DNA of 64,000 bases from Cynocephalus volans (taxonomy: Eukaryota; Chordata; Mammalia; Dermoptera; Cynocephalidae). Where the stretch lies: contig NC_084462.1 in the NCBI RefSeq assembly GCF_027409185.1, positions 1,736,001 to 1,800,000 on the forward strand. Reading direction: 5' to 3'. The notes below the pieces were generated by a model. It saw nothing but the letters and a program-made list of their open reading frames with translations. It made no database searches and was not told the origin of the DNA. How positions within the stretch are numbered: position 1 is the stretch's first letter; every line of letters starts with the position of its first letter. The translations under genes and the position numbers were made by a program. Below, piece by piece: positions 25,223 to 35,476 of this stretch.

Positions 25223-26007
25223 AGGTTGTGTTTTGTTTGTCTTATTTTATTGTCATATCATCCAAAATGAAGTTCTCTTTGGGTCTTCTTCAATCTGTCC
25301 AGTCAACCTCTATTCTCCCCTCATTCCCTGCCAAATATCCTTCCTCTAGGCTCTTACAAAACCTTACTAAAAATATATGATGTTATGTAAAGTTTTAAAC
25401 CACTTGGTAAAATAACCAACTACTCCGAGTATTCATGAGATATATGAGGTCACCACTTAGCACGTAGTTAACCACTTTGCCATAATCCTTGAACCCACTG
25501 TTTTCTGAGCAAATTCTCTCCACCTGGTTCAGTTTACTTACAGGAAGCACTAGGCAGAGAGGAACATGTATTTAAGCATTTAAATTTAACAGCCGGAAAG
25601 CAAGACTAGGAGTTGGACACTTTTTTTTCTTAACAAAAATAAGGTTCTGTTGAATTGATTTATTTGCCAGCACCATTTTTGCCCTAGTCTCACAGGGACC
25701 GGAGGTACCACAGACCAATGCCCAGAGGAAGGTAGTCTAGGAGAAGTAAGGTCAGCAATCACTATTCCAAATACTGGAAGTCAAACAACACTATTATGAA
25801 TCTGGTGAGGACATGTGTGGGAGATGGGGGGAGTGACTGTTTTGTTAGTCCCCATCAGCCAGAAAAACATTCCAAATCCAGTAGAACAAAAGCTTTTTGG
25901 GTCCAGTTACATTAGCTGTTGCACAGTTTACCTCCTCTAATGTCAAGTTGCCAGCTAGGGAGTTCCACTTTTAAAATGAAGTGGTGTTATGACAAATGAA
26001 TCAAGTC
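25223..26007. other. Unique-looking intergenic DNA downstream of copy A
   Basis: No gene or clear repeat is seen. The copy A poly(A) signal at 26008 defines the boundary. Confidence 0.45.
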
Positions 26008-26013
26008 TTTATT
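26008..26013 (-). terminator. Poly(A) signal AATAAA of SLC6 copy A
   Basis: The minus strand reads AATAAA 43 bases after the stop codon at 26056-26058, in an AT-rich context. Its position directly after the last exon supports the gene's 3' end even though the gene is broken upstream. Confidence 0.65.
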
Positions 26014-26055
26014 TCCAAGAGGAATTACTGAAATGGAAGAAAGTTTTTTCCCTTG

Positions 26056-26304
26056 TTATTTATTCATTATATTCATCTTCTTTGGGCTTTGCCTCTCCTG
26101 AAGCCGTGGAGGAGGCTTCTGTGAGCCCTCTTTAGTTTCAGGTTTGAAGAAAACTGTGACCCTTCTGTGGATTGCAGAAACTGGGAAAGCCACCTGAATG
26201 AGGGTGTACAAGAAGTAGGCAGCGATGCGCAAGATAGTAATGCTGAAGATAACTGTGAGCAAGATTTTAGCCCATGATAGATAGGTTCGTATCACCTCAT
26301 TTGA
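26056..26304 (-). pseudogene. Copy A exon 10: last TM and C-terminal tail
   Basis: The exon follows a good acceptor (ctctgcag) and reads 82 codons to TGA/TAA without interruption, beginning S-N-E-V-I-R-T-Y. A hydrophobic segment (ILLTVIFSITILRIAAYF) is the final TM, and a basic, proline-rich tail follows. It aligns with copy B exon 10 (T-K-E-V-L-R-Q-Y). Confidence 0.85.
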
Positions 26305-26497
26305 CTGCAGAGAAAGGGGAGGAAAGTTTAGAATGCCCAGGTTCTCTGAAGTGGAAGGTTACAGAGGGTGGGAGATGGCAAGAGACTAGATGAATCCTCA
26401 GGGAAACAGGGAATAAGATGTCTGGGTCCTAAAGGCAAGAGTGGATTGAAAGGTTTGGACCCTGTTCCTTAGGGTTCTAGTAGGGAGGGATGCTCAC

Positions 26498-26728
26498 GGT
26501 GCTTGAGTCCCAGGCCACATAGGTGATGTTCTTCACATAAAGATTAATGTCTTTAATCTAAAAGATTAATGTCTTTAATCTAAAAGATTAATGTCTTTAA
26601 TCTAAAAGATTAATGTCAGTGTGGTCTCAAATAGGATTAGCAGCACACCTGGAGACAGGCAACACCACAGCCAAAAATACAGCAGGGAGATGGGGTGGCC
26701 CAACATGGTGATCAGATCTGCAAGGAAC
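26498..26728 (-). pseudogene. Copy A exon 9: TM10-11 region with tandem-repeat expansion
   Basis: The exon opens R-F-L-A-D-L-I-T-M-L-G-H-P-I-S, as in SLC6A16, and closes I-T-Y-V-A-W-D-S-S-T before the donor. It is 231 nt compared with 163 nt in copy B. The extra 68 nt is mainly three 22-bp repeat units, which bring an in-frame TAG and leave a +2 shift. Confidence 0.85.
26539..26617. repeat. 22-bp tandem repeat, 3.6 copies, inside coding exon
   Basis: The unit 'aaagattaatgtctttaatc' plus 'ta' occurs at 26539, 26561 and 26583, with a partial copy at 26605. Each unit has an internal palindrome (agattaa/ttaatct). Confidence 0.95.
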
Positions 26729-27159
26729 CTGGGAGGAAAGGCAACAAAACTTTGGGAGGTCCATTCAGTCCTTACTCGGCCTTGGGGTTAGGGGTCAGCC
26801 CACACCTGGGAGAGAGTCTTTAACATTTCTTAAAATTTTCTGTTCACCTCCACAACCCTTCCACAACCAGTCTTCTTGCCTCTAATTCATTCCTTTTGTC
26901 TGATCTCTGCCCCAGCCCCAGGATGTTTTAAAAAAACATCTCTCTCCCCCATCGCCCTTGGATAAAAGCCAAGTTCCTAAATGTACTTTCTTCCAGTCCA
27001 CACATACAGCTTTCTTTGGTGCACCTTCTTAACCTCAATACAAATGCAGATTGGGTTCCTTATGCTTAGAATGCCTTTCTCTTTTTTTGTCGCTTGAGAA
27101 AAAGTCTGCTCACACATCCCTTCCTCTGAGATGCCTTGCCTGACTCTTCATCCTTCTTT

Positions 27160-27258
27160 ATTTTTTTTTTATTATTATTTTTTTTAAAAAGATCCGAACC
27201 CGTGGCCTTGGTGTTATCAGCACCACACTCTACCGAGTGAACCACGGGCCGGCCTTCC
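27160..27258 (-). mobile_element. tRNA-Ile SINE, first unit only
   Basis: The minus strand reads 'ggccggcccgtggttcact' to 'cgggttcggatc', then an A/T-rich tail; the second dimer unit is missing. It has no counterpart in the copy B intron. Confidence 0.8.
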
Positions 27259-27532
27259 ATCCTTCTTTAGATAACCATCTGCATTCCTAGAGTGCCCTCA
27301 GCAACCTCTATCATAGACTTACCATCCTGCCCAGGAATCTGCTTATATAAGTCTTCATCTTTGCACTCTGAACTCTGAGAGCAGAAACTAGTATCCCCAG
27401 TATCCCCAGCACTCACCATAAGGCCTGCCTGGCCCACGAGAGGCCCTAAGAAATATGTGAGAATGAGTGAGTGTAATCACACTGATGCCAAGAACCACTA
27501 TCACCTGGAAATTCTGCCTCCCTTGGATTACA

Positions 27533-27692
27533 TGGTGCTTCTCAAATGCTACTGTGCCTACAAATCACCTAGGGATCTTGTTAAACTGCAGGTACAGATT
27601 TGAAGATCTGGGTTGGAGAATGAGAGTAATAAGCTACCAGATGATGCCTATGTTGCAGGTCCACAGACCACATTTTGAGAAGCGCAGGATAA
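27533..27692 (+). mobile_element. MER5A (hAT-Charlie) fossil
   Basis: 'tcacctagggatcttgttaa' and the closing 'agaccacattttgagaagc' follow the MER5A consensus order over about 160 bp. Confidence 0.8.
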
Positions 27693-27955
27693 CGCATTTC
27701 AGATGTCCACACTGTTCTGGTAGGGCTCAGGAGCTCCTTGGACTTGATACGGACAGTTAACTACCTTTGCATTTCAAGCTATTTTCTTCAGAATCCAGCC
27801 CATCCTTTCTCCTTCCCACCCTTCTGGGCTTCTCCCTAAGCCCTGAGATCAGAGATCGGATAGTGACAGCAAAAGGAGCAAGAAAAGAGCCAATGCTCCA
27901 TAGGGACCCTAGCTGTGTGAGTGCATGACAAGAGACTCCTGGGCTTGGGTATCAC

Positions 27956-28115
27956 CTCCTGGCCCCATAGATCCAGGCCATGGCCATGTTCTTCAAGATG
28001 ACAATGAAGAAGAATGGCAGAGATGACCAGTAATCATCCAGCAGATTCACATAAGTAGCTGCCTGAGGGTCTTGCAAAAATGAGGCTGCTCGGGAACACG
28101 GCACACAGACATTCA
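27956..28115 (-). pseudogene. Copy A exon 8: TM8-9 region
   Basis: The exon is 160 nt between 'cctccag' and donor 'ag|gtgata', exactly the length of the copy B exon once its L1 is removed. It reads L-L-D-D-Y-W and then N-M-A-M-A-W-I-Y-G-A-R in one frame, but the upstream R-P-S-G-S-Y match is in another frame, so it is shifted internally. Confidence 0.8.
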
Positions 28116-28238
28116 CTGGAGGAAAACATCAGGTTTGGATCGAAGTCAGAATTCAAGCTGGGCTGTATAGAAGTCCCAGCTGGGTTAAGCTAAAAAAAAA
28201 ACAGCCATAAGTAGGAGAGAGATCATAGGTGAGAGTAC

Positions 28239-28438
28239 CTGTGAGCAGCTTTGTATGTTTCCTGGAAGAGAGTATTCTCGAGAGCGGTAATGATGCCCTG
28301 CATGATTCTTACCATGGAGCTCATCCCCAGGTTCACCAGCAACACGAAGATGAAGATAGGGCCCAGATGGTGCATCCAGAAAACACAGAGAGGAGGTCAG
28401 TAAATGCCACACATGCCACCCCTGGACCTTCCATGGCC
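28239..28438 (-). pseudogene. Copy A exon 7: TM7 region
   Basis: The coding match includes G-M-S-S-M-V-R-I-M-Q-G-I-I-T-A-L, like G-L-T-T-V-V-G-I-I-Q-G-I-I-T in copy B. The exon is 200 nt compared with 202 nt in copy B, and the R-K-H-T-K-L-L-T end is in a different frame. Both splice sites look intact. Confidence 0.82.
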
Positions 28439-28836
28439 TATGAGTGAAGGGAGGAGTGGTGAGGGCTCTGACCTCAGTATGTAGGTCCCATTCCCTCCAT
28501 TACCCTCCCCTCCCCTGGGAAACTGTCTGTAGCACTGTCAATGGACAGCAGAACACTCATCTGGCCTTGAAGCACAGAGACTTCATCCTACAACAGTCGG
28601 GTCTAGCAACTCCTCTGGGCTGGGGTGAATAGATTTATATTAATTGTAGTGCTTGGACTGAAGAGGCTACAATTGCTTTATTACAAAAGGATACCATGAA
28701 CCTTGGTCTTGGTAGCCCAGGATGCTAATGAGAATTGCCTTTCTGGATTCCATAGACACACTAAGGAGAGCTGAGGTTTCTGGTGCCCTGGGGTCTTTGG
28801 GGGACTCCAGGGCTCCATTCGCCAACCCTTACCTAC

Positions 28837-29021
28837 CTGATTCAATTGCTCAGTTAAGTTGCACTTAGACAAATAGTGTAGGACTTCACTTTTGACTTGT
28901 ACAGGGAGGCTGTTAAGCCACTCTAGTAGATGATGCTTGGATCATGATATAGATTATCTGGGGACTTGGCCTCCAAAGGCAGCACCCAGTAGCTACTAGA
29001 TTCATCACTGTGTCAGCATTC
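28837..29021 (-). pseudogene. Copy A exon 6: extracellular loop exon
   Basis: Matches in three frames (N-A-D-T-V-M-N-L, then P-D-N-L-Y-H-D-P-S, then W-L-N-S-L-P) show two frameshifts. The exon is 185 nt, and about 187 nt would be expected from phase. Acceptor 'cgccag' and donor 'cag|gtaggt' are intact. Confidence 0.82.
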
Positions 29022-29106
29022 CTGGCGACAGTAGACTCATATGAAACCATTTGGTCCTTTAAGATAACCTCCTCCCTTAGCCTCTAGATGAGAAAGGCAA
29101 TCATAG

Positions 29107-29283
29107 GCCGGCCCGTGGCTCACTCGGTAGAGTGCGGTGCTGATAACACCAAGGCCACGGGTTCGGGTCCTATGTAGGGATGGCCGGTTTGCTCACTGGC
29201 TGAGCATGGTGCTGACAACACCAAGCCAAGGGTTGAGATCCCCTTACCGGTCATCTTTAAAAAAAAAAAAAAAAAAAAAAAGA
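29107..29283 (+). mobile_element. tRNA-Ile SINE dimer in copy A intron
   Basis: A complete dimer with a poly(A) tail, flanked by near-identical 'gaaaggcaatcat' and 'gaagggcaatcat'. It is absent from the aligned copy B intron (44.3 kb), so it inserted after the duplication. Confidence 0.9.
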
Positions 29284-30426
29284 AGGGCAATCATTAGCCT
29301 AGAGTTTTTTTATATGGTTAAGGTAGAGCCTGTGCTGAAACCCAGGTCTCCAAGGTTCTAATGTACTCTGCTTTCTGCCTGCTTTCATAATTACAAAGGT
29401 GTCTATGTGAGGCTGAAGAATTTCTGACTTAAGTGGCCCCCAAAGGGGTCTTTCCTACAGTATCATTGATGGCTTTAGGACTCTTACCTCTTACTAGATA
29501 ATCCCAGGATAACATTAAAGCTTCTCAGCTTCTTGATCTGCTGGCCTCTTTAGTCACATTTTCCCCCACAATTCTCCTCACACTCTATTCCTCAGTCATA
29601 CTTAACTATTAAACCTTCGACCTGCCATACTCACTTATCTCTGCAGTGTATTTGGTACTCAGTATATTTGGTATATGATGCTCTCTCTGCTTAGAACTTT
29701 CTACCTGAACTCTACCCCCACGCCCATTCTCCATATGGCTAATTCCTAAAAATTCTTATTATTGAATTCAATTTACTACCATGGAAAGCTGTTCAAGATT
29801 TATTTTCATAAGGGCGAACCAACAAGCTACAGAAAAGTAGTATGGTATGATCCAATTTTTTTTAAAATGCTGTTTTTAGGTAGAGGCCTATGAATGAGAA
29901 ATATCTGAAATACTAGGAGTGGTTATTTGTCAGGAGGCAAACTCAGCTCAGGTTTGATTGCCTCCAATAGGAAGCCTTTTCTGACCATCCAGGCAATTAG
30001 TCGCCCCCTTCTCAGGGTCTCTCCATCACCCTTCCTACCAGTTCTCACCTGGTTTGTGATATTCTGTTTAGTATCTACTTCCTCAAAAGACTGTGATTTT
30101 CCCTGAGGCCAGGGACGATGAATCCCTTATTCACCACTGGCTATGTTTCCAGAATTCAACACAGGGATTTGTAGGCAGAAAATGTTTTATAAATATCTGA
30201 TGAATATTTTTGGAATGAACGTCAGAGGAGGAGAAAATGGGGAATGAGTAGGCAATGGGGGCTCTTGTGCTGTGCCTCTCCTATTTTGTCTACTAGTTCA
30301 GCTGAAGGTATTCCCTAATTTTTCCCAGGTAAAAATGGGGTGAATGCACCTTTGAATACCTCCAAGTTTGGGGCTTTCCTAGTTTAGAAAGGCAGCTCTG
30401 AAGGAGAGCTGGAGAGAGTCAGGTGG

Positions 30427-30606
30427 TTTTTTTTTGTTTTTTTTTTTTTTTAAAGATGACCGGTAAGGGGATCTTAACCCTTGACTTGGTGTTGTCAGCA
30501 CCACACTCAGCCAGTGAGTGAACCAGCCATCCGTATATGGGATCCGAACCCGGGGCCTTGGTGTTATCAGCACCGCACTCTACCGAGTGAGCCACGGGCC
30601 GGCCCC
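30427..30606 (-). mobile_element. tRNA-Ile SINE dimer in copy A intron
   Basis: A reverse-oriented full dimer is flanked by 'gagagtcaggtg' on both sides. The frames 30379-30573 and 30481-30759 run through it and are not genes. Confidence 0.92.
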
Positions 30607-30765
30607 GAGAGTCAGGTGTTTATAAGGTTTAGGATGCTCCAATTTGAGGGCCCTATATTGACTGAGCCAACATCCTTGAGAGATGGGTGCCTAGACAGGA
30701 GTTCTGTGGGCTATCTCTTTCTAGAAGGTCTTTGTGATGATATCCATATGAAAGATTGAGCTCAC

Positions 30766-31005
30766 TTCAGGTAACATTTTTGGGTGTTCACTGTAGCCCA
30801 GTGGCCCGTTATGGCAAATACAACTGATGTGGCAGTCATTGAGGTGACCAAGTGAGAAGAGCCACTGCATAGACATCACTGACACAGTTGCTGGACCGAG
30901 GGATATATGAGCTGATCCTGGTGAAGCTGCCAAAGCCAGAGCTCAAGGACAAAAAGAACTGGTTCCCTGTCTGGCGCCATACTTCCACAGAGTACAGGGC
31001 TGTTA
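30766..31005 (-). pseudogene. Copy A exon 5: TM6 region
   Basis: The first part reads [19 protein letters not shown] and N-C-V-S-D in one frame. The rest (G-H-W-A-T-V-N-T-Q-K-C-Y) continues in another after a deletion, so the exon is frameshifted. The donor 'gaa|gtgagc' is present. Confidence 0.82.
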
Positions 31006-31190
31006 CTTGAAGAGGAGAAGTACCATGTAAATGGGGATACAAATGAAGGAGAGGTAAACCATGTCAGATGTGGAAGACAGGAAGAAGGGAATGAAAGAGG
31101 GAGGTAGGAGAGCCTCTGTCAGACTGGTAACTATCCTGTCCCTAAAATTCCCATTTGGATTAGAGAATTAAAAGATGGGGGACACCTCAT

Positions 31191-31298
31191 CTTGGCAGTT
31201 AAAGTCTTGAGACCAAAAAATGCACCTTCCAGGAGTAGACTATGGACAAGGACACCAAAAAGGATGAGGTAGGGAAGAGGTACTGAGACATACAGCAT
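31191..31298 (-). pseudogene. Copy A exon 4: TM5 region with lost donor
   Basis: The exon reads [17 protein letters not shown] and then [10 protein letters not shown], closely matching SLC6A16 as I recall it. After the final AAG the intron starts ATGAGG where GTGAGG would be expected, so the splice donor appears destroyed. Confidence 0.75.
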
Positions 31299-31498
31299 CT
31301 GAGTAGAAAGTATGACTCAGAAATAGAGTTCAGCAAAGGTATAAGTTGGGGATAGTAGGATCAAAGGCTATTGAGAATCAGAGGTCAGATTAAAATAAGT
31401 AAGAAGTTCAAGACCTATAGGCATCAAAGTTAGGAGAATATTAGGGGCTCTCAGATGGAAGAGAGTCCATCACATCAGTAAGTTAGGAGGTGGTTCAC

Positions 31499-31675
31499 CT
31501 TCCCAGTAGACTTGGGCCCTTTGATCATGGAGATGCACATAATTAACCAGGTCACAAAGAGAGACACACTGAGATGCAAGACTGGTAGCCCATCTATCTC
31601 AATTTCATCTGTGGCCTTCAACATTTTCCAGTACCAGAAGTATGGTGGCGGGTGTTGTCCATTCACATTCAGGAT
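31499..31675 (-). pseudogene. Copy A exon 3: TM4 region
   Basis: From Y-F-W-Y onwards (K-A-T-D-E-I-E, then [10 protein letters not shown]) the frame matches SLC6A16. The beginning (D-P-E-C-E-W-T-T-P) matches in another frame, indicating a 1-nt insertion. Donor 'aag|gtgaac' is intact. Confidence 0.8.
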
Positions 31676-31949
31676 CTGAGGTGAACTGGCCATGGAGGAA
31701 ACTGCAAGACCAGGTGCCTCCTCCTTCACATCAACCCCTCAAATAACCCCCTCTTTCTAATCCCATTTCATCATCTTCCTGCTCATTCCTCTTCTCTCAG
31801 TGATCCTTCTTCCTTCTTCATTCCCCCAGTCCTTTCTCATCTCTCCTACTTGCCCTTTTCTTCCCTCTTTTATCACCAAAATCACTGGAGTTCTTCAGTG
31901 AGGGGCGCAATAACCAAGGCACTGGGGACTGCAAAGATTGAATCAAATA

Positions 31950-32052
31950 AGGGCTGGCCCATGACTCACTTGGGAGAGCGTGGTGCTGACAACACCAAGT
32001 CAGGGGTTAAGATCCCCTTACCAGTCATCTTTAAAAAAAAAAAAAAAGAAAA
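31950..32052 (+). mobile_element. tRNA-Ile SINE, recombinant monomer
   Basis: The start of unit 1 is joined to the end of unit 2, ending 'accagtcatcttt' and poly(A). The flanks 'aaagattgaatcaaata' form the target duplication. Confidence 0.88.
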
Positions 32053-32322
32053 GATTGAATCAAATAGAAGAGACTCCAGGCCATAAGCATACTGTAGTAC
32101 AAGCCCATGATGAGGCATACCTAGGGACCATGGAGAATTCTGGAGGCAGAGGAAGAAAGGTAGGCAACCAGAAGGGACAGAATTTGGCCTTCTGCTGACC
32201 AACCTTTGGAGAACTGAAGGGACTTGATCCATGGAAGTGAAGTCATGGAACCCATTCCAGGATGAGGGCTGGGATAGGAGTAGGGTGTAAAGGATAGGCT
32301 TGGGCAACCCAGGACTCCTCAC

Positions 32323-32460
32323 CATGAAGCTGGCATATCCCACACCACCAATCCAGGGCCTGATGACCTTCCATACACTAATGCTGCCCTGTCATATCCT
32401 CTGATCAGCTGCCATCTCCAACTCAGAACAGCATGAAGACATAGATGATGATAAAATTAC
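32323..32460 (-). pseudogene. Copy A exon 2: TM2-TM3 region
   Basis: The exon reads F-I-I-I-Y-V-F-M-L-F, then after a deletion of about 20 nt L-E-M-A-A-D-Q, a TGA where SLC6A16 has Met-Arg, and W-K-V-I-R-P-W-I-G-G-V-G-Y-A-S-F-M. The donor 'atg|gtgagg' is fine. Confidence 0.82.
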
Positions 32461-32896
32461 CTTTGAAGAGAATTCAGCAGGGGATATGAGAGTCATCTGG
32501 CCTTTCAGTGCCTAGACTTTCTCGGGGGTCTAGGAAAACACACTCCCCACTGGTGACTTCCCTGAGGGCCACAGGCATCAGGGCTCACCTGTTTCCATAT
32601 CCCTCACAGTCCTAGGTATCCAGTCCCCTTCTCCCCAATTTCTGAAAGGCCCAGATACCTAATTTCCACCCCTGCCTCTAACCTAGGCCTCCAGCCCTAC
32701 CATCCTCATGAACCTAAGTGTTCAGACACCCTGCCCTTACCCTCCCAAGGTCCTCAGAGTTCAGGTACCTGGCTCCTGACCCCATCAGGATCCCAAATCC
32801 TCTGTACCTACATATCTCAGAGACTATAGAGTAGCCAGAATAGGCCTCTGGCTCCTCACCCCCTCATGAGTCCATTTGTTCTGGTACCAGGCTTAC

Positions 32897-33190
32897 CATG
32901 TTCAGTGCTAAAACACAGATAAGGAAAGTGCCAGATGGTTCCCAACCCCACAGAGAGGCCCACCTAGGCCAAGAGGTACTCAATTTTATTGGCCCAGGAT
33001 GGTCGTTCAGTGAGGGCTTCATCCTTTGGCTCATCTTTGTCTACGGTCTCCATTGTTTCTTCATTATCTTCATCAGACCAAACGTATGATGACAGAGTGT
33101 CCAATTTGTGTCCCTCCCCAGTCAACTCCTCACTAGGCAACAAGTCAGACTTTAAGGACTGGGAAGGCAAGGCAGTAGCAGAATGGGATT
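32897..33190 (-). pseudogene. Copy A exon 1 (visible): N-terminal tail and TM1
   Basis: An acidic cytoplasmic segment (S-D-E-D-N-E-E-T-M) leads into [13 protein letters not shown]. Then TAG (32964-32966) stands where SLC6 proteins have Gln, followed by V-G-L-S-V-G-L-G-T-I-W-H-F-P-Y-L, the unwound TM1 sodium/substrate motif with the usual Arg changed to His. No in-frame ATG precedes it before a stop, so the true start lies in an earlier exon. Confidence 0.82.
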
Positions 33191-33199
33191 GTAATATAA

Positions 33200-33480
33200 A
33201 GGTCTAAACATCTGGGGTTTCACATCCTGCACCTCCGTGATCTCATTATACTGGGTAGAGTCCAGTTTTGTGTCTCTGCAGGGATGGGACCTCATTCATT
33301 GTCAATCCTAAGGATATCAGGGACTGCAGACTTCAGATGTATGAGATAAGAAAAGATAAGACTAATCATACAAGAACCCTTGAGGCCTCCTCAACCCAAG
33401 AGTATACGGATGAAAACACTGAGTCTCTACCGCCCACAAAATACCAAGAATATGCCTACCTCTAAAAAATAAGAATTTAA
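33200..33480. other. Sequence upstream of copy A exon 1
   Basis: I see no clear coding match, though an untranslated or N-terminal exon could be here. The frame 33268-33465 lacks support. Confidence 0.35.
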
Positions 33481-33849
33481 AAACAATACCATTTAATATA
33501 ATACCAAAAGACATAAAATTCCCAGGAATAATTTTTAACAAAAGACGAGCAAGACAAACTATACACACAAACTATAAAAAAGTTAAAACTACAAAAACTA
33601 TAAAAAATTATTGGGAGAAAGTAAAGATGCCCTAGATAAATGAAGGGATAAACCATGTCCATGTATCAGAAGTCTCAATAGTATAACAATGTCAATTCTC
33701 CCCAAACTGATATATAGATTTAATGCAATTACTATTGAAATCACAGCAGGGTTTATGTGGAAATTGATAAGCTGATTCTAAAATTTACGTGAAAATCAAG
33801 AGCCCTAGAATGGTTACTACAATCTCTCTCTCTCTCTCTTTCTCTCTCT

Positions 33850-33946
33850 TTTTTTTTTTCGGTAGCTGGCCGGTACGGGAATCCAAAGCCTCTACCTTGG
33901 TATTATCAGCACCATGCTCTCCCAAGTAAGTTAATCAGCCAGCCCA
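33850..33946 (-). mobile_element. tRNA-Ile SINE monomer
   Basis: Reverse-oriented tRNA-Ile-like body preceded by a (CT)n/T-run on the + strand. Confidence 0.75.
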
Positions 33947-34062
33947 ATTAATACAACCTTGATGAAGAAGAACAAATGTAAAGACTAATTATAAAGTTAC
34001 GGTAGCTAAGAGAACACAGTCTTGGCACAGGGATCCATGGCACAAATAGATCAATGGAGCAA

Positions 34063-34262
34063 TATGCTGTACTGTCCAATATGTAGCCTCTAGACATTGT
34101 AGCTATGTAAATTTAAATTAATTAAAATTAAATAGAATTAAAAACCAAGTTCTTCAGTCACACTAGCCACATCCAAGTGCTCAGTAGCCACATGGCTACC
34201 ATATTAGAAGGGCAGATATGGAACGTTTTTATCATCACAGAATTCTATTGGATACCTCTGGG
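34063..34262 (+). mobile_element. Non-autonomous DNA transposon fossil (hAT-like)
   Basis: The segment begins 'gtactgtccaatatgtagcc' and ends 'aattctattggata', with imperfect inverted ends and the internal 'tagccacatggctacc' motif found in small mammalian hAT elements. The exact family was not determined. Confidence 0.5.
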
Positions 34263-34891
34263 AGAGTTCAGAAACATACTCACACATATATGGATACCTC
34301 ATTTACAACAAAGGTGGCACTGCAGAGCTGTAGAGAAAGGGCATTCTTTTCAATAAATGACTAGTTGCAAGGGCAACTGAATATCTATATAGAAATAAGT
34401 GATCTTTGATCTCCCCAAGTTCACATATTAAAAATCTATTCAGAGCAGATTTAGCTCTAAATGTGAAAGGTAAAACAAACAAATTTTTAGATGAAAACCT
34501 AAGAGAATATCTGCATGACTTGGGGTAGGCAAAGACTTCTTAAGTAGGATACAAAAAGCACCAATTATAATGGAAAAGTTTGACATATTGGCCTAAACTA
34601 AAAATAGAAATTTCTAGCAGTCAAAAGTTACCATTAATTGATTGAACAGACAAGCCATAGAGTAGTGGAAAATATTTACAACATATATGGTAGACAGAAT
34701 AATCCACCCCTCACCGAATCCCTGACAAGATGTCCACACCCTAATCCCCAGAAGCTGTGAATATGTTACCTTACATAGCAAAAGTGACTTTGCAATGTGG
34801 TTAAGTTATGGTCTTGAAATGACGGAATTACCCTGGATTATCTGGATGGAACCAATGTAATTACAGCGTCCTTATAAATGAAGGAGCATGT

Positions 34892-35058
34892 AGGGCCAGC
34901 ACGTGGCTCACTTGGGAGAGCGCGGTGCTGATAACACAAGGCCGCAGGTTCAGATCCCTATATACGGATGGCCGGTTAGCTCACTTGGGAGAGCGTGGTG
35001 CTGACAACACCAAGTCAAGGGTTAAGATCCCCTTACTGGTCATCTTATAAAAAAAATA
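34892..35058 (+). mobile_element. tRNA-Ile SINE dimer
   Basis: Full dimer, 'gggccagcacgtggctc' to 'ctggtcatctta' plus A-tail, nested in the MLT1 LTR. Confidence 0.88.
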
Positions 35059-35078
35059 AGTGCCTTCACTTATTAGTG

Positions 35079-35476
35079 TGTATTAGTTTGTGTTGCTATA
35101 ACAGAAATACCTGAAACTGGGTAATTTATAAAGAACAGAGGTTTATTTGGCTTACAACTCTGGGATAGCTGCATCTGGCACGAGCCTCAGGCTGCTTCTA
35201 CTCATGGCAGAAAGCGGCAGGCAGCTGGCGCACAGATCTCATGGCGAGAGGAAGGAAGCAAGAGAGAGAGAGAGAGGAGGTGCTAGGTCTTTAAACATCC
35301 AGCTCTCACGGGAACTAATAGAGCGAGAACTCACTCATTAATCCCCCCACCTAGGGAGAGCATTAATCCATTCATGAGGAATCCACCCCCATGACCCAAA
35401 CAGCTTTCAGCACTGCCACATTGGAGATCAGAGCTCCACATGAGTTCTGGGAGAACAATACATCCAAACTCCATCA
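35079..35476 (-). mobile_element. MST-type MaLR LTR, reverse orientation
   Basis: The + strand runs from 'tgtattagtttgtgttgc' to 'aaactccatca', closely similar to the LTRs at 2179 and 61906. The frame 35147-35341 lies wholly within it. Confidence 0.85.

Larger units (their letters stand above)
26729..27955 (-). other. Copy A intron 8-9 with L2, SINE and MER5A
   Basis: The intron holds reversed L2-like segments at about 26940-27160 and 27280-27480. The homologous L2 text ('tcatagacttaccatcctgc') is also in the copy B intron at 41.47 kb, so that repeat predates the duplication. A SINE (27160) and MER5A (27533) are listed separately. Confidence 0.6.
26008..33190 (-). pseudogene. SLC6 family transporter pseudogene, copy A (SLC6A21-like / SLC6A16 paralogue)
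   Basis: Ten exons in the order expected for an SLC6 12-TM sodium-coupled symporter can be followed from TM1 (32.9 kb) to the cytoplasmic C-terminus (26.06 kb). Exon phases and splice sites mostly match copy B. The protein would have been a plasma-membrane solute carrier of the SLC6A16/NTT5 group, which has no firmly known substrate. It cannot be made: there is a TAG in TM1, a net deletion of about 20 nt plus a TGA in the TM2-3 exon, frameshifts in at least five later exons, and a lost splice donor. The exon for the segment after TM3 was not found. TM1 still reads close to the general SLC6 motif, unlike human SLC6A16 as I remember it, which favours a different paralogue. In human the tandem relative is the pseudogene SLC6A21P. 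The paralogue name is inference; SLC6 membership is strong. Confidence 0.85.
33480..34688 (+). mobile_element. L1 ORF2 3' part
   Basis: 'agtctcaatagtataacaat' and 'cagggtttatgtggaaattg' are ORF2 C-terminal sequence. It is broken by a SINE (33850) and a DNA-transposon fossil (34063). Confidence 0.65.

Noticed and set aside
29107-29180. Functional tRNA-Ile genes
   Set aside because: The tRNA-like bodies lack a complementary acceptor stem and are followed by the second SINE unit and poly(A); they are SINE heads.
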